This document shows positions 43,689-51,144 of a stretch of 64,000 nucleotides of DNA, piece after piece; position 1 is the stretch's first letter, and each line of letters starts with the position of its first letter. Both the position numbers and the translations under genes were made by a program. This DNA comes from Paenibacillus pinisoli (lineage in GTDB: Bacteria > Bacillota > Bacilli > Paenibacillales > Paenibacillaceae). The notes below the pieces were generated by a model. That model worked only from the letters and a program-made list of their open reading frames with translations. It was not told where the DNA came from and did not search any database. The DNA lies in NCBI RefSeq assembly GCF_003605435.1, contig NZ_QXQB01000004.1, forward strand, positions 682,001 through 746,000. Direction: 5' to 3'.

Positions 43689-44780
43689 ATGCAGCCCAAA
43701 TCGAATGTCGTCCATTTGCCTGTCTATAACCCGGGCAAGCCTGTGGAAGACGTGAAAAGAGAGCTTGGCCTCGATCATGTGATCAAGCTGGCCTCCAATG
43801 AAAATCCTTACGGTTTCTCCAATGAAGCGAAAAACGCCATGCTCGCCGAGCTTACGAATAGCAATGTTTATCCTGATGGAGCAAGCCTCGTCCTGGCCCA
43901 GGAGCTTGCAAGCAAGCTGTCGGCCCAGACGAATCAGCTGATCTTCGGAGCAGGCTCCAGCGAGGTCATCGTACTTGCGGCAAGAACGTTCCTGGCACCG
44001 GGCGACGAGACCATTATGGCCAATGAGACCTTCTCCCAATACAGGCACAACGCCCAGATCGAGAACGCGAATATAATCGAAGTGCCGCTGAAGGAGGGCA
44101 AGCATGATTTGCCTGCCATGCTGGCGAAGATTACGGAACGGACCAAGATCGTCTGGATCTGCAATCCGAACAACCCGACAGGGACGATTGTATCCGACGA
44201 TGAGCTGAGAGCGTTCCTGAACGATGTGCCTTCGCATGTGCTAGTCGTACTGGACGAAGCTTACCGGGAATTCGTCGATGCCGCAGAATACAGCGATGGC
44301 GTCGAGCTGCTGAAGAGCTATTCGAATCTGCTTGTGCTCCGTACTTTCTCGAAGGTATACGGTCTTGCCGCACACCGCATCGGATACGGCGTAAGCAGCC
44401 CGCAAGTGATCCAATTCATGAATCAAATTCGCGAGCCGTTCAATACGACGCGGCTGGCGCAAGCGGGAGCGCTCGGATCCTTGAAGGACGATGCGTTCGT
44501 CGCTTCCTGCAAGGAGCACAATCTGGAGGGCATCCGCTATATAACGGAGCAATTCGATCGGCTTGGCTTATCGTATTTCCCGGCTCATGGCAACTTTATT
44601 CTGGTCGATGCGCATCGCCCTTCGGGTGAAGTATTCGACGCAATGCTGCGCAAAGGCGTAATCGTGAAAGGGCGCTGGGCCAACTACCCGACCTATATTC
44701 GCGTTTCCGTCGGCACGCCTGAGCAGAATGCTGCCTTTATCGAAGCGTTTGAGCAAGTTTTGCAGGAAGTGACGGTGTAA
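43689..44780 (+). CDS. hisC: Histidinol-phosphate / aromatic aminotransferase
   Basis: This 363-residue class I/II PLP enzyme has SNENPYG, the NPNNPTGT substrate site, the VVLDEAYREF segment and the PLP lysine in LRTFSKVYGLAAHRIGYG. In B. subtilis the hisC product in this position serves histidine, tyrosine and phenylalanine synthesis, which fits a location between trp and tyrA. AGAGGTGA precedes the ATG. Confidence 0.94.
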   Translation: MQPKSNVVHLPVYNPGKPVEDVKRELGLDHVIKLASNENPYGFSNEAKNAMLAELTNSNVYPDGASLVLAQELASKLSAQTNQLIFGAGSSEVIVLAARTFLAPGDETIMANETFSQYRHNAQIENANIIEVPLKEGKHDLPAMLAKITERTKIVWICNPNNPTGTIVSDDELRAFLNDVPSHVLVVLDEAYREFVDAAEYSDGVELLKSYSNLLVLRTFSKVYGLAAHRIGYGVSSPQVIQFMNQIREPFNTTRLAQAGALGSLKDDAFVASCKEHNLEGIRYITEQFDRLGLSYFPAHGNFILVDAHRPSGEVFDAMLRKGVIVKGRWANYPTYIRVSVGTPEQNAAFIEAFEQVLQEVTV

Positions 44781-44790
44781 ATTTAAATTT

Positions 44791-45882
44791 ATGACGAATG
44801 TAGCGATTTTTGGAGTGGGCCTGATTGGGGGTTCGATTGCGCTTTGCCTGAAGGGCAAGCCGGGTATCCGGGTAATCGGATTTTCCAATCGGGAAAGCTC
44901 CGTTCAGAAATACCTTCAGCGCGGCGTGGTCGATGTCGGAACGACATCGATCCAGGAAGCCGCCGAGCAAGCGGACTTTATTTTTCTATGCGTGCCTGTC
45001 GGTAACCTGCAGGAGTATTTGGAGAAAATCAGCGCCTTTAATTTGAAGAAGGGCTGCATTATTACCGATGTAGGCAGCACGAAGTCGTCGGTGGCATCCT
45101 ACGCCAGATCCGTGAATCTGGGGCATGCGACGTTTATCGGCGGCCACCCCATGGCGGGATCGGAGCGCTCCGGCGTAGAGGCGGCCTCTTACCATTTGCT
45201 GGAGAATGCCTTTTACGTGCTGACGCCTGATTCCACGACGCCTCCTGAAGCGGTAGAGCGCCTTACGGAGCTTCTTTCGCATACGAGGGCGAATATAGTG
45301 AAAGTGGACGCGGATTCCCATGATGATATCGTAGGAGCGATCAGTCATTTGCCGCATATGATTGCCGTTGCGCTTGTGAATCAGGTACGCGGCTATAATG
45401 AGCGCAACGAGCTGTATCAATCCTTGGCTGCCGGCGGCTTCCGGGATATTACGCGCATCGCTTCAGGCGATCCAAGCCTGTGGCGCGATATTTTGCTCGA
45501 CAATCGACGTGTGCTGCTGCGACTTATTCGTGACTGGAATGACGGCATGGAGACCTTCGCACATATGCTTGAGAAGATGGATGGACCCTCTATTGAGGAA
45601 GCCTTTCGGACGGCGGGCGAATTCCGCAACCGAATGCCGGAGCGCCGCAAAGGCATGATTCATTCGGTGTACGATTGTTATGTCGATGTGCCGGACCATC
45701 CGGGCATCATCGGCAAGATTGCCAGCGAGCTGGGCAACAACCGGATTAACCTTAGCAACCTGCAAATTATCGAAAGCCGGGAAGACGTGCCGGGCATTCT
45801 CCGGTTATCGTTCCGCAATCAGGAATACCTGGACCAGGCGATTGCGCTGCTGGAACGTAACGGCTATTCAGTTCATCAATAG
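44791..45882 (+). CDS. tyrA: Prephenate dehydrogenase with C-terminal ACT domain
   Basis: This 363-residue enzyme oxidises prephenate to 4-hydroxyphenylpyruvate for tyrosine. The Rossmann site is FGVGLIGGSIALCL, the catalytic histidine region is ISHLPHMIAVAL with GGHPMAGSE before it, and an ACT domain (VPDHPGIIGKIASELG) ends the protein. The ATG, 10 bases after hisC, has no visible ribosome site (AAATTTAAATTT precedes it), so translation probably depends on hisC. aroE (EPSP synthase) does not follow, unlike in B. subtilis. Confidence 0.94.
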   Translation: MTNVAIFGVGLIGGSIALCLKGKPGIRVIGFSNRESSVQKYLQRGVVDVGTTSIQEAAEQADFIFLCVPVGNLQEYLEKISAFNLKKGCIITDVGSTKSSVASYARSVNLGHATFIGGHPMAGSERSGVEAASYHLLENAFYVLTPDSTTPPEAVERLTELLSHTRANIVKVDADSHDDIVGAISHLPHMIAVALVNQVRGYNERNELYQSLAAGGFRDITRIASGDPSLWRDILLDNRRVLLRLIRDWNDGMETFAHMLEKMDGPSIEEAFRTAGEFRNRMPERRKGMIHSVYDCYVDVPDHPGIIGKIASELGNNRINLSNLQIIESREDVPGILRLSFRNQEYLDQAIALLERNGYSVHQ

Positions 45883-45897
45883 ATCCATGCGCCCTTG

Positions 45898-45931
45898 TTT
45901 TCATTTTCATGACTCGTCACGAAAATGAAAA
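45898..45931. promoter_or_regulatory. 11-bp inverted repeat upstream of the small RNA promoter
   Basis: TTTTCATTTTC (45898-45908) and GAAAATGAAAA (45921-45931) form a perfect palindrome with a 12-base spacer. It precedes and partly overlaps the cre-like site. It may be an operator or a weak terminator of tyrA; no T run follows it on the plus strand. Confidence 0.45.
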
Positions 45932-45939
45932 CGCTTGTT
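45926..45939 (+). promoter_or_regulatory. cre-like catabolite control site
   Basis: TGAAAACGCTTGTT matches the CcpA consensus TGWAARCGYTWNCW at 13 of 14 positions. Its end overlaps the -35 box at 45938, so CcpA binding would block the promoter. Confidence 0.6.
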
Positions 45940-45966
45940 GACAAATTGGAAGCGTATACATATAAT
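45938..45966 (+). promoter_or_regulatory. Promoter with perfect consensus boxes
   Basis: TTGACA (45938-45943) and TATAAT (45961-45966) are 17 bases apart, an exact sigma-A consensus. No protein-coding gene with a ribosome site follows closely. Confidence 0.85.
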
Positions 45967-45972
45967 AAAAGT

Positions 45973-46056
45973 ACAGTATGGTTTCTCTCCACTCCTATCC
46001 AATAACTGCAGCGTTCATCATGAACGCAGACCACTCCTCGGAGTGGTATTTTTTTT
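45973..46056 (+). ncRNA. Candidate small RNA, about 85 nt
   Basis: From the predicted start near 45973 the RNA has a CU-rich unpaired stretch (TTTCTCTCCACTCCTATCC), a perfect stem GCGTTCA-TCA-TGAACGC (46011-46027) and a terminator ACCACTC-CTCG-GAGTGGT followed by TATTTTTTTT (46030-46056). CCACTCCT occurs twice (45989-45996 and 46031-46038), so the 3' arm of the terminator could pair with either copy. The CU-rich part is complementary to common Shine-Dalgarno sequences, as in known small RNAs of Bacillus. A leader peptide or attenuator for downstream genes is the alternative. Confidence 0.6.
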
Positions 46057-46402
46057 GCTTGAAGATAACCTCTCAGGTCACACGCTTGCGAAAATCAAAA
46101 ATGGACAAGCCCGCGGTCTTTGCTTGCGGGTTATATTTGTTTGGCGTTATGCCGGCTTGGTTTACTAATAAGAAACAGAGAAGAAAGGGAATGATTTCTA
46201 AACTTTCAGATTTATTAGGAAAATGAAGGTTTTGGAATGAATGTCGAAACAAGCAGGAATTTGCCTGCTGGAATCGAATTGTTAATCTACTCAGTTGAAA
46301 CTGTATTTTAATGAGATGACGACCGCAACTTTTTGTTTTCGGGCCGGTACAATGATACATAGGGTCCGGGAATAATCTGCAGGTGGAGGAGGTTCGCCTG
46401 TC
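46057..46402 (+). other. Intergenic stretch between the small RNA and the ECF sigma gene
   Basis: No supported gene. An open frame from ATG 46101 to 46226 would give a 41-residue peptide with a hydrophobic stretch and a basic tail (TNKKQRRKG), but it has no ribosome site. Small hairpins occur at 46107-46128 (CCCGC/GCGGG) and about 46253-46272 (AGCAGG/CCTGCT). A possible ECF promoter lies at 46325-46349. Confidence 0.4.
46325..46349 (+). promoter_or_regulatory. Possible autoregulatory ECF promoter
   Basis: GCAAC (46325-46329) and CGGTA (46345-46349), 15 bases apart, resemble the AAC-type -35 and CG-type -10 of ECF promoters, with a T run in the spacer. Such promoters commonly precede the ECF gene itself. 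Confidence 0.4.
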
Positions 46403-46996
46403 ATGACTGATTCCCAGTTGATACGAGAGATTAAGGATGGCAATGTCGAGCTGTACTCCGAACTGATGCGGCGTTATCAGCGCAAGATATTGGCATTCAT
46501 CTTTCATATGCTGAAGAGCGCCAAACTGGAATTGCTGGCTGAAGACTTATGTTCAGAAACATTTTATAAGGCATACCGCAGCCTTCACTCCTTCAGGGAG
46601 ATGGATGCTTCTTTCTCTACGTGGCTATATACGATTGCGCGCAATACCGTTCTAAGCGAGCTTAGGAAAGGCAAGGCGAATAATGTATCGCTCGATGACG
46701 CAGGTTTTGAACCGATCGCATCGCATGAAGCCGCTCCTGAGCAGCAGCTTCTGCGCAATGAGAGAATGGCTATGGTTCGCGAGGCAATCAACAACTTGCC
46801 GGAGAAGCAGCGGTCCGCGCTTATTCTTAGGGAATATGAGCAACTGGACTACCAGGAGATCGCCAATATCCTTGGACAGTCGGTCAGCTCTGTCAAATCA
46901 TTGCTGTTCCGGGCCAGAGCCAGTGTGAAGACGCAGCTTGAGCCTTATTATGGAACAATGCCGTCGGCGGAGTCTTTCGAGAGGATGAATTCATGA
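46403..46996 (+). CDS. ECF-type RNA polymerase sigma factor
   Basis: This 197-residue protein has sigma region 2 (DLCSETFYKAYRSLHSFREM; STWLYTIARNTVLSELRK) and region 4 (NLPEKQRSALILREYEQLDYQEIANILGQSVSSVKSLLFRAR). It resembles SigX/SigW-type factors of Bacillales but I cannot name the group. GGAGGAGG precedes the ATG. It overlaps the next gene, a ZAS anti-sigma factor, by 4 bases. Such pairs respond to envelope stress. The locus stands where B. subtilis has aroE and ypiA. Confidence 0.92.
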   Translation: MTDSQLIREIKDGNVELYSELMRRYQRKILAFIFHMLKSAKLELLAEDLCSETFYKAYRSLHSFREMDASFSTWLYTIARNTVLSELRKGKANNVSLDDAGFEPIASHEAAPEQQLLRNERMAMVREAINNLPEKQRSALILREYEQLDYQEIANILGQSVSSVKSLLFRARASVKTQLEPYYGTMPSAESFERMNS

Positions 46997-47601
46997 TGAA
47001 ATGCGAGGACGTGCAGCTCAGGTATTCCGACTACTGGGATATGTCCGAGGATGATCAGGAGAGAATAGAACTGGAGGCTCATTTGCTGGATTGCCCGAAT
47101 TGCTCTGCGCATTACGGCTTCTGGGACGAAAGCGAGGATCTCGCGAGCCTATGCGCCGATGAGACAGCGGAGTTCGGCCCTTCCGAGCATGTGAACCGCG
47201 CTGTGATGGAGCGCATTTACTTGGACGAATCCTGGTACTTGCCTGTTCCAAGCAAAAGCTATCACTTCTCCAAATCATTCCGGCGAAATACGGCGATTCT
47301 AATTGCAGGCTGCATGGCCATGTTCGCTTGCGCGTTTTTTGTATTCGTATTCGACTATAAGGAAGCGCCGACTGAAGCCCAGATTCAAAAGATGACGGGA
47401 TTAATTGAAGCGGCCAACGCTTCAACCGACAATGTATTTGTGACGGCGGGCTTCTATGCGGAGGTACCTGTAGCGAGCATCAGCGATCCGGTCGTGCTGA
47501 AGGTAGTGCCTACGTTCCCGCAATATTACGTAGCTCTATCGCTTCTTGGGCTTGTCATGGCATTGCTAATTCTGAATTGGCTGGCCAGAACGCGGCATTG
47601 A
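46993..47601 (+). CDS. ZAS-type anti-sigma factor
   Basis: This 202-residue protein has the zinc anti-sigma motif H30-x3-C34-x2-C37 (AHLLDCPNC) in a cytoplasmic N-terminal domain and a transmembrane helix near residues 100-118 (NTAILIAGCMAMFACAFFVFVF). A second hydrophobic helix is at the C-terminus (YYVALSLLGLVMALLIL). It should hold the preceding sigma factor at the membrane. PrsW, encoded at 11.3 kb, cleaves anti-sigma factors of this class in B. subtilis; a link here is only possible. Confidence 0.88.
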   Translation: MMKCEDVQLRYSDYWDMSEDDQERIELEAHLLDCPNCSAHYGFWDESEDLASLCADETAEFGPSEHVNRAVMERIYLDESWYLPVPSKSYHFSKSFRRNTAILIAGCMAMFACAFFVFVFDYKEAPTEAQIQKMTGLIEAANASTDNVFVTAGFYAEVPVASISDPVVLKVVPTFPQYYVALSLLGLVMALLILNWLARTRH

Positions 47602-47638
47602 CGCATCGGGAACGCATACATCGAAAGGGGTAATCGGC

Positions 47639-48226
47639 TTGCTAATCGGCTTGGTCCGGCATGGAAAGACAGATTGGAATGCAAAGGGCATTATTCAAGG
47701 GCAGACGGATATCCCGCTTAATGAAGAAGGAATCGCGCAAGCGCAGGCGCTGGCTTCAAGGTTAAGCAATGAAGAGCGGATATGGGACGCGGTTATTTCA
47801 AGCGATCTGCAGCGCGCAAGGAGAACGGCAGCCATTATTGCGGAGCGGCTCGGCATTCCGGTATTAGAGCCGGATATCCGGCTGCGTGAGCGTTATTTTG
47901 GCGAAATTGAAGGGACGACGGAGCAGGAACGGCTGGAGCGCTGGGGAGCGGACTGGCGCGAGCAAAGTGTCGGCATGGAATCCGATGCCGAAGTTCGCGC
48001 GAGGGGCACGGAAGCGATAACAGATCTGATGAAGCGAGAAGAGGCTCGCAATATTCTTGTTGTCTCTCACGGCAGCTTCATCGCCCAGATGTTAAAGGAA
48101 CTGTGCGCAGATTTGGAGGATTCCCGGCTAGGCAACTTGTCCTATTCGATTCTGGAGCGGCAAGGCGATGCATGGCAGCCGCTGCTGCACAATTGTACTA
48201 GGCATCTGGATGAGATTAAAGTCTAA
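47639..48226 (+). CDS. Histidine phosphatase family protein
   Basis: This 195-residue protein has the phosphoglycerate-mutase-like active site LVRHGKTDWN with the phospho-histidine, the second arginine in ISSDLQRARRTA, and the second histidine in LVVSHGSFIAQM. Substrate unknown; relatives include cobalamin phosphatase and PhoE-type enzymes. TTG 47639 has GAAAGGGG 8 bases upstream. It ends before a terminator. Confidence 0.9.
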   Translation: MLIGLVRHGKTDWNAKGIIQGQTDIPLNEEGIAQAQALASRLSNEERIWDAVISSDLQRARRTAAIIAERLGIPVLEPDIRLRERYFGEIEGTTEQERLERWGADWREQSVGMESDAEVRARGTEAITDLMKREEARNILVVSHGSFIAQMLKELCADLEDSRLGNLSYSILERQGDAWQPLLHNCTRHLDEIKV

Positions 48227-48253
48227 CGTAGTCTAATGGCGTTGGTTCATAAC

Positions 48254-48285
48254 AGCTTTCCGATTGTTATCGGAGAGCTTTTTTT
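48254..48285 (+). terminator. Terminator after the phosphatase gene
   Basis: AGCTTTCCGAT-TGTT-ATCGGAGAGCT, with a T.G or mismatch near the middle, is followed by seven T. Confidence 0.88.
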
Positions 48286-48414
48286 GCGTTACGCATGACC
48301 TTTCCTAATGCATACGGGTATGAAATGCGCGAATTGTCCAATAATGGTACTAAAACCTTAGCTATAGAAGCCGCGGCCTCCGAGGGAGCGGCACTCTGCA
48401 GAAAGGGGAGGGCC

Positions 48415-49599
48415 ATGAATCTGTCGGATATGCTGAGTTATGCCGATATCGGTCAGCTCAGCAAGATTGCGGGCGCATACCGGTGCGAATGCAACGGGAA
48501 CTCCAAGAACGAGCTGATTCAATCCATCCTGTCGCAAATCAATCGGCATGACGTATTCGAGAACCAAATCAGCTCCATGAGGCTGGAGGATCTCCGTTTC
48601 CTCAATTCTCTGTTATTCGAGTCCAGGCAGTCCTACAGTCTGGAAGATCTAGTCGCAAGGGTTCAGCAGAGCCGCTTCGGCGAGGAGAAGAAGGAAGCTC
48701 TGGAGGAGCCAGTCAAAAAAACGAAGAAGAGCAAAAAGAAAGCCGCATTGCCGCCGGAGCCGCCCAGCCCAAGAGAAATTATCGTCCAGTTCAAGCATCA
48801 GGGCTGGCTCTTTAACGGATTCAGCGGACCGGGAAGGTATCTGTTCCAAATTCCGAATGACCTGAAAACCCGATTCCGCGAGACGCTGAGGCGCCGGTTC
48901 GCCGAGCAGCTGCGCTATACGGATGAGCCGGCCATGTACAGGGATGAGCAAGGCTTGATACAGGAAGACATTAAGCAATTGCTTCATTATGTATACCACA
49001 ATGAAGTGCAGCTTGTATCGGACGGTTCCATGTATAAGCGGTCCCTTCAGCAGCTGCTGGACCGGATGGGCGTTCGGGAGGAGCTGCCGAGCAAAGGAGC
49101 GTGGCGCTTCGGATACGGACGCCATTTCAATCAATATCCGGACCGTTTCTCCTTGCTCTATGATTACTGCTGCAGCGTGAAGTACATTAGCGAACAGCCT
49201 GACGGCTTGCTTGTTGTAGAGGAAGCGGGCAAGGAGCGGCTGGAGAAGCCTTCAGCAGCGGATGAGCAAGAGCTGGTGTACCGTTACTGGCTAAAGCTGT
49301 ACAAGGGCCCTGTAACCAATCTGCTGTCGCTTGTCCACTGGGTTCACGCACTGGCCGCGGATTGGGTGAGCGTCTCGTCGCTGCGGGAAGTGCTAGTTCC
49401 ATTCATTAAGACTTACTACTATGACGATGCCAACTCCATTCTGGAAGCGAGGCTGCTTAAAATGATGGTTCATCTCGGATTGCTGCGCATCGGGGAGCAT
49501 TCCGAGCACGGAACGGTTGTGCGCATGACGAAGTCTGGTCATGCGATAATTGACCGTTCGGCGAGAGGGGCCGATACCGCGGGGCTCGGTTTGCATTGA
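48415..49599 (+). CDS. Unknown protein with a lysine-rich linker and C-terminal winged-helix-like region
   Basis: I do not recognise this 394-residue protein. An N-terminal part (IGQLSKIAGAYRCECNGNSKNELIQSILSQ) resembles a small SAP-like helical domain, followed by a charged linker rich in lysine (VKKTKKSKKKAALPPEPPSP). The C-terminal part (VSSLREVLVPFIKTYYYDD...LLKMMVHLGLLRIGEHSEHG) looks like a winged helix. It may bind DNA or RNA, but this is only pattern reading. ATG 48415 has GGGGAGGG upstream; an earlier frame start at 48295 lies right after the terminator and lacks a ribosome site. Confidence 0.7.
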   Translation: MNLSDMLSYADIGQLSKIAGAYRCECNGNSKNELIQSILSQINRHDVFENQISSMRLEDLRFLNSLLFESRQSYSLEDLVARVQQSRFGEEKKEALEEPVKKTKKSKKKAALPPEPPSPREIIVQFKHQGWLFNGFSGPGRYLFQIPNDLKTRFRETLRRRFAEQLRYTDEPAMYRDEQGLIQEDIKQLLHYVYHNEVQLVSDGSMYKRSLQQLLDRMGVREELPSKGAWRFGYGRHFNQYPDRFSLLYDYCCSVKYISEQPDGLLVVEEAGKERLEKPSAADEQELVYRYWLKLYKGPVTNLLSLVHWVHALAADWVSVSSLREVLVPFIKTYYYDDANSILEARLLKMMVHLGLLRIGEHSEHGTVVRMTKSGHAIIDRSARGADTAGLGLH

Positions 49600-49659
49600 C
49601 TTTGGGAATAAGCCTTGGTAGAATCTCCCCAATTCAAGCTGACAAGGGAGATGAAGTGT

Positions 49660-50166
49660 ATGTTGTTGCCGTATAACAAAATAGTTCCCGCCGTTCACGA
49701 TAGCTGCTATATTGCAGAAGGAGCCAAGCTGATCGGAGATGTCTCGATCGGTGAAAAAAGCACAGTATGGTTCAACGCTGTGCTTCGGGGCGATCTTGCT
49801 CCGATTAGAATCGGGCATAGCTGCAACGTGCAAGACGGTGTAGTAGGCCATGTGAATACGGATCAGCCCCTTATACTGGCTGATGAGGTATCGGTCGGGC
49901 ATAGCGCGATTATCCATGGATGCACGATAGGCAGAGGTACATTAATCGGAATGGGGGCAATCGTACTTAACGGCGCAGACGTTGGTGAATATGCTTTAAT
50001 AGGAGCCGGTTCGATTGTGACAGAGAATAAGAAAATACCATCCTATACGCTTTCTATCGGAACGCCCGCCAGAGTCGTAAGAGAGTTGACAGAGGATGAT
50101 TTGCTGCGCATGAGAAGGACGATGGAGAGCTACGTGACGAAAGGAATCGAATATAGGATCTCTTAA
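49660..50166 (+). CDS. Gamma-class carbonic anhydrase family protein
   Basis: This 168-residue protein is a left-handed beta-helix with hexapeptide repeats (IGEKSTVWFNAVLRGDLAPIRIG; IGRGTLIGMGAIVLNGADVG). Two metal-binding histidines occur in VGHVN and VGHSAIIHG. It belongs to the YrdA/YtoA/PaaY group, some of which hydrate CO2. ATG 49660 has AGGGAG 9 bases upstream; longer frames lack support. Activity cannot be told from sequence. Confidence 0.88.
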   Translation: MLLPYNKIVPAVHDSCYIAEGAKLIGDVSIGEKSTVWFNAVLRGDLAPIRIGHSCNVQDGVVGHVNTDQPLILADEVSVGHSAIIHGCTIGRGTLIGMGAIVLNGADVGEYALIGAGSIVTENKKIPSYTLSIGTPARVVRELTEDDLLRMRRTMESYVTKGIEYRIS

Positions 50167-50189
50167 GCGCCGGTGTGGAGGTGTATCCT

Positions 50190-50372
50190 ATGGACAAAAT
50201 GAAAGAAACGTATGAGGCGATGCTCGGATTGGTCGCTGAGCTTGTACTGGACGAAGCCGTGCTGAAATTTCAGACCGAGAAGCTGAATCATGCGATAGAC
50301 AAAGCGCTTGCGTCCGGCGACGAGGATACGTTCTACCGACTCGTCAAGCAACTCAATGAGCTGAAGCATTAA
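50190..50372 (+). CDS. Stand-alone IDEAL-domain protein
   Basis: This 60-residue protein consists mainly of an IDEAL domain (LVLDEAVLKFQTEKLNHAIDKALASGDEDTF). In B. subtilis YpiB, at the same place before ypiF and qcrA, this domain is fused to a UPF0302 domain; here only IDEAL is present. ATG 50190 has GGAGG 8 bases upstream. Function unknown; a protein-binding role is likely for the domain. Confidence 0.82.
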   Translation: MDKMKETYEAMLGLVAELVLDEAVLKFQTEKLNHAIDKALASGDEDTFYRLVKQLNELKH

Positions 50373-50380
50373 CGATAAGG

Positions 50381-50434
50381 AGCTTCCAAGCGCAGACGGC
50401 TTATGCCCGCCCTAGCGCAAGGAGGCTTTCTTTT
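50381..50434 (+). terminator. Terminator after the IDEAL gene
   Basis: AGCTTCCAAGCGC and GCGCAAGGAGGCT pair with two A.A mismatches and one G.T around a long loop and are followed by TTCTTTT. The tail is imperfect. Confidence 0.65.
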
Positions 50435-50481
50435 GTAGAATGGTAAGGCAAGAGCAGACAACGGGGAAATGAGGAGAACCG

Positions 50482-50904
50482 ATGAAATTCAGCGATATTA
50501 CGGAAGAACAATGGGACGAGCTTAAGCCGTACCTTGATACATGCCTGCTTCCTGTGACAGGCCTGGGCGGCGGGGAGACGCCTTACGAAGCGACAGAGCG
50601 GCTGGAGGACCTGCGTGATTTCATGGATATGGTGGAGATTCCGTTCAAAGGCAGAGTCGTCACATATCCGGCATGCCATTACATAGCGGAAGGCGAAGCG
50701 TTCTCAGCTATGCTTGGAGACTGGTGCGGAAGGCTGAAGCAAACCGGGTTCAAATATGTGATTGTGATGACTGCGTTTTCAGCGTCAGACCTGGCAATTA
50801 AGGATGCGGATCTTATTTTGCAGCCGGGAACGGGCGGAGAGCTTCCGTCACCCAATGAAGTGTCGTCACAAATTAGAGAGCTTTGGGCGGCTGTTTCTCC
50901 TTAA
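50482..50904 (+). CDS. ypiF: DUF2487 family protein YpiF
   Basis: This 140-residue protein (MKFSDITEEQWDELKPYLDTCLLPVTGL start; FKYVIVMTAFSASDLAIKDADLILQP) matches YpiF/DUF2487, which precedes qcrA in Bacillales. GAGGAG lies 6 bases before the ATG. It seems soluble. Function unknown, possibly linked to the cytochrome bc complex by position. Confidence 0.85.
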   Translation: MKFSDITEEQWDELKPYLDTCLLPVTGLGGGETPYEATERLEDLRDFMDMVEIPFKGRVVTYPACHYIAEGEAFSAMLGDWCGRLKQTGFKYVIVMTAFSASDLAIKDADLILQPGTGGELPSPNEVSSQIRELWAAVSP

Positions 50905-51034
50905 TTATGGATTTTCTTCGTATAATTAGATCGAATTATGGGGAAAACAAATGCCAGAGCAGGTCAAATGTGACAAAATGATAACAAATTCTTGAACGGC
51001 ATTTCCAGAATGACGCAAATATCGGGCCATATTC

Positions 51035-51063
51035 TTGACGCTCCCAAACACCTAGGCTATTAT
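51035..51063 (+). promoter_or_regulatory. Promoter of the qcr operon
   Basis: TTGACG (51035-51040) and TATTAT (51058-51063) are 17 bases apart, about 80 bases before qcrA. Confidence 0.75.
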
Positions 51064-51144
51064 AAGTTATGTCCTAGTTCGTCATGTGTTTTTGCCGTGC
51101 GGCAAGACGCGAGATATGGTTGGCAAAGGGGGTTAGAACAGAAG

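Noticed and set aside
45978..46226. 82-codon frame covering the small RNA
   Set aside because: It starts inside the proposed RNA, runs through its terminator and has no ribosome site; the 41-residue end part also lacks one.
46057..46226. SR1-type small RNA with SR1P peptide
   Set aside because: The catabolite link recalls SR1, but the short frames here do not resemble the SR1P peptide and the RNA is much shorter.
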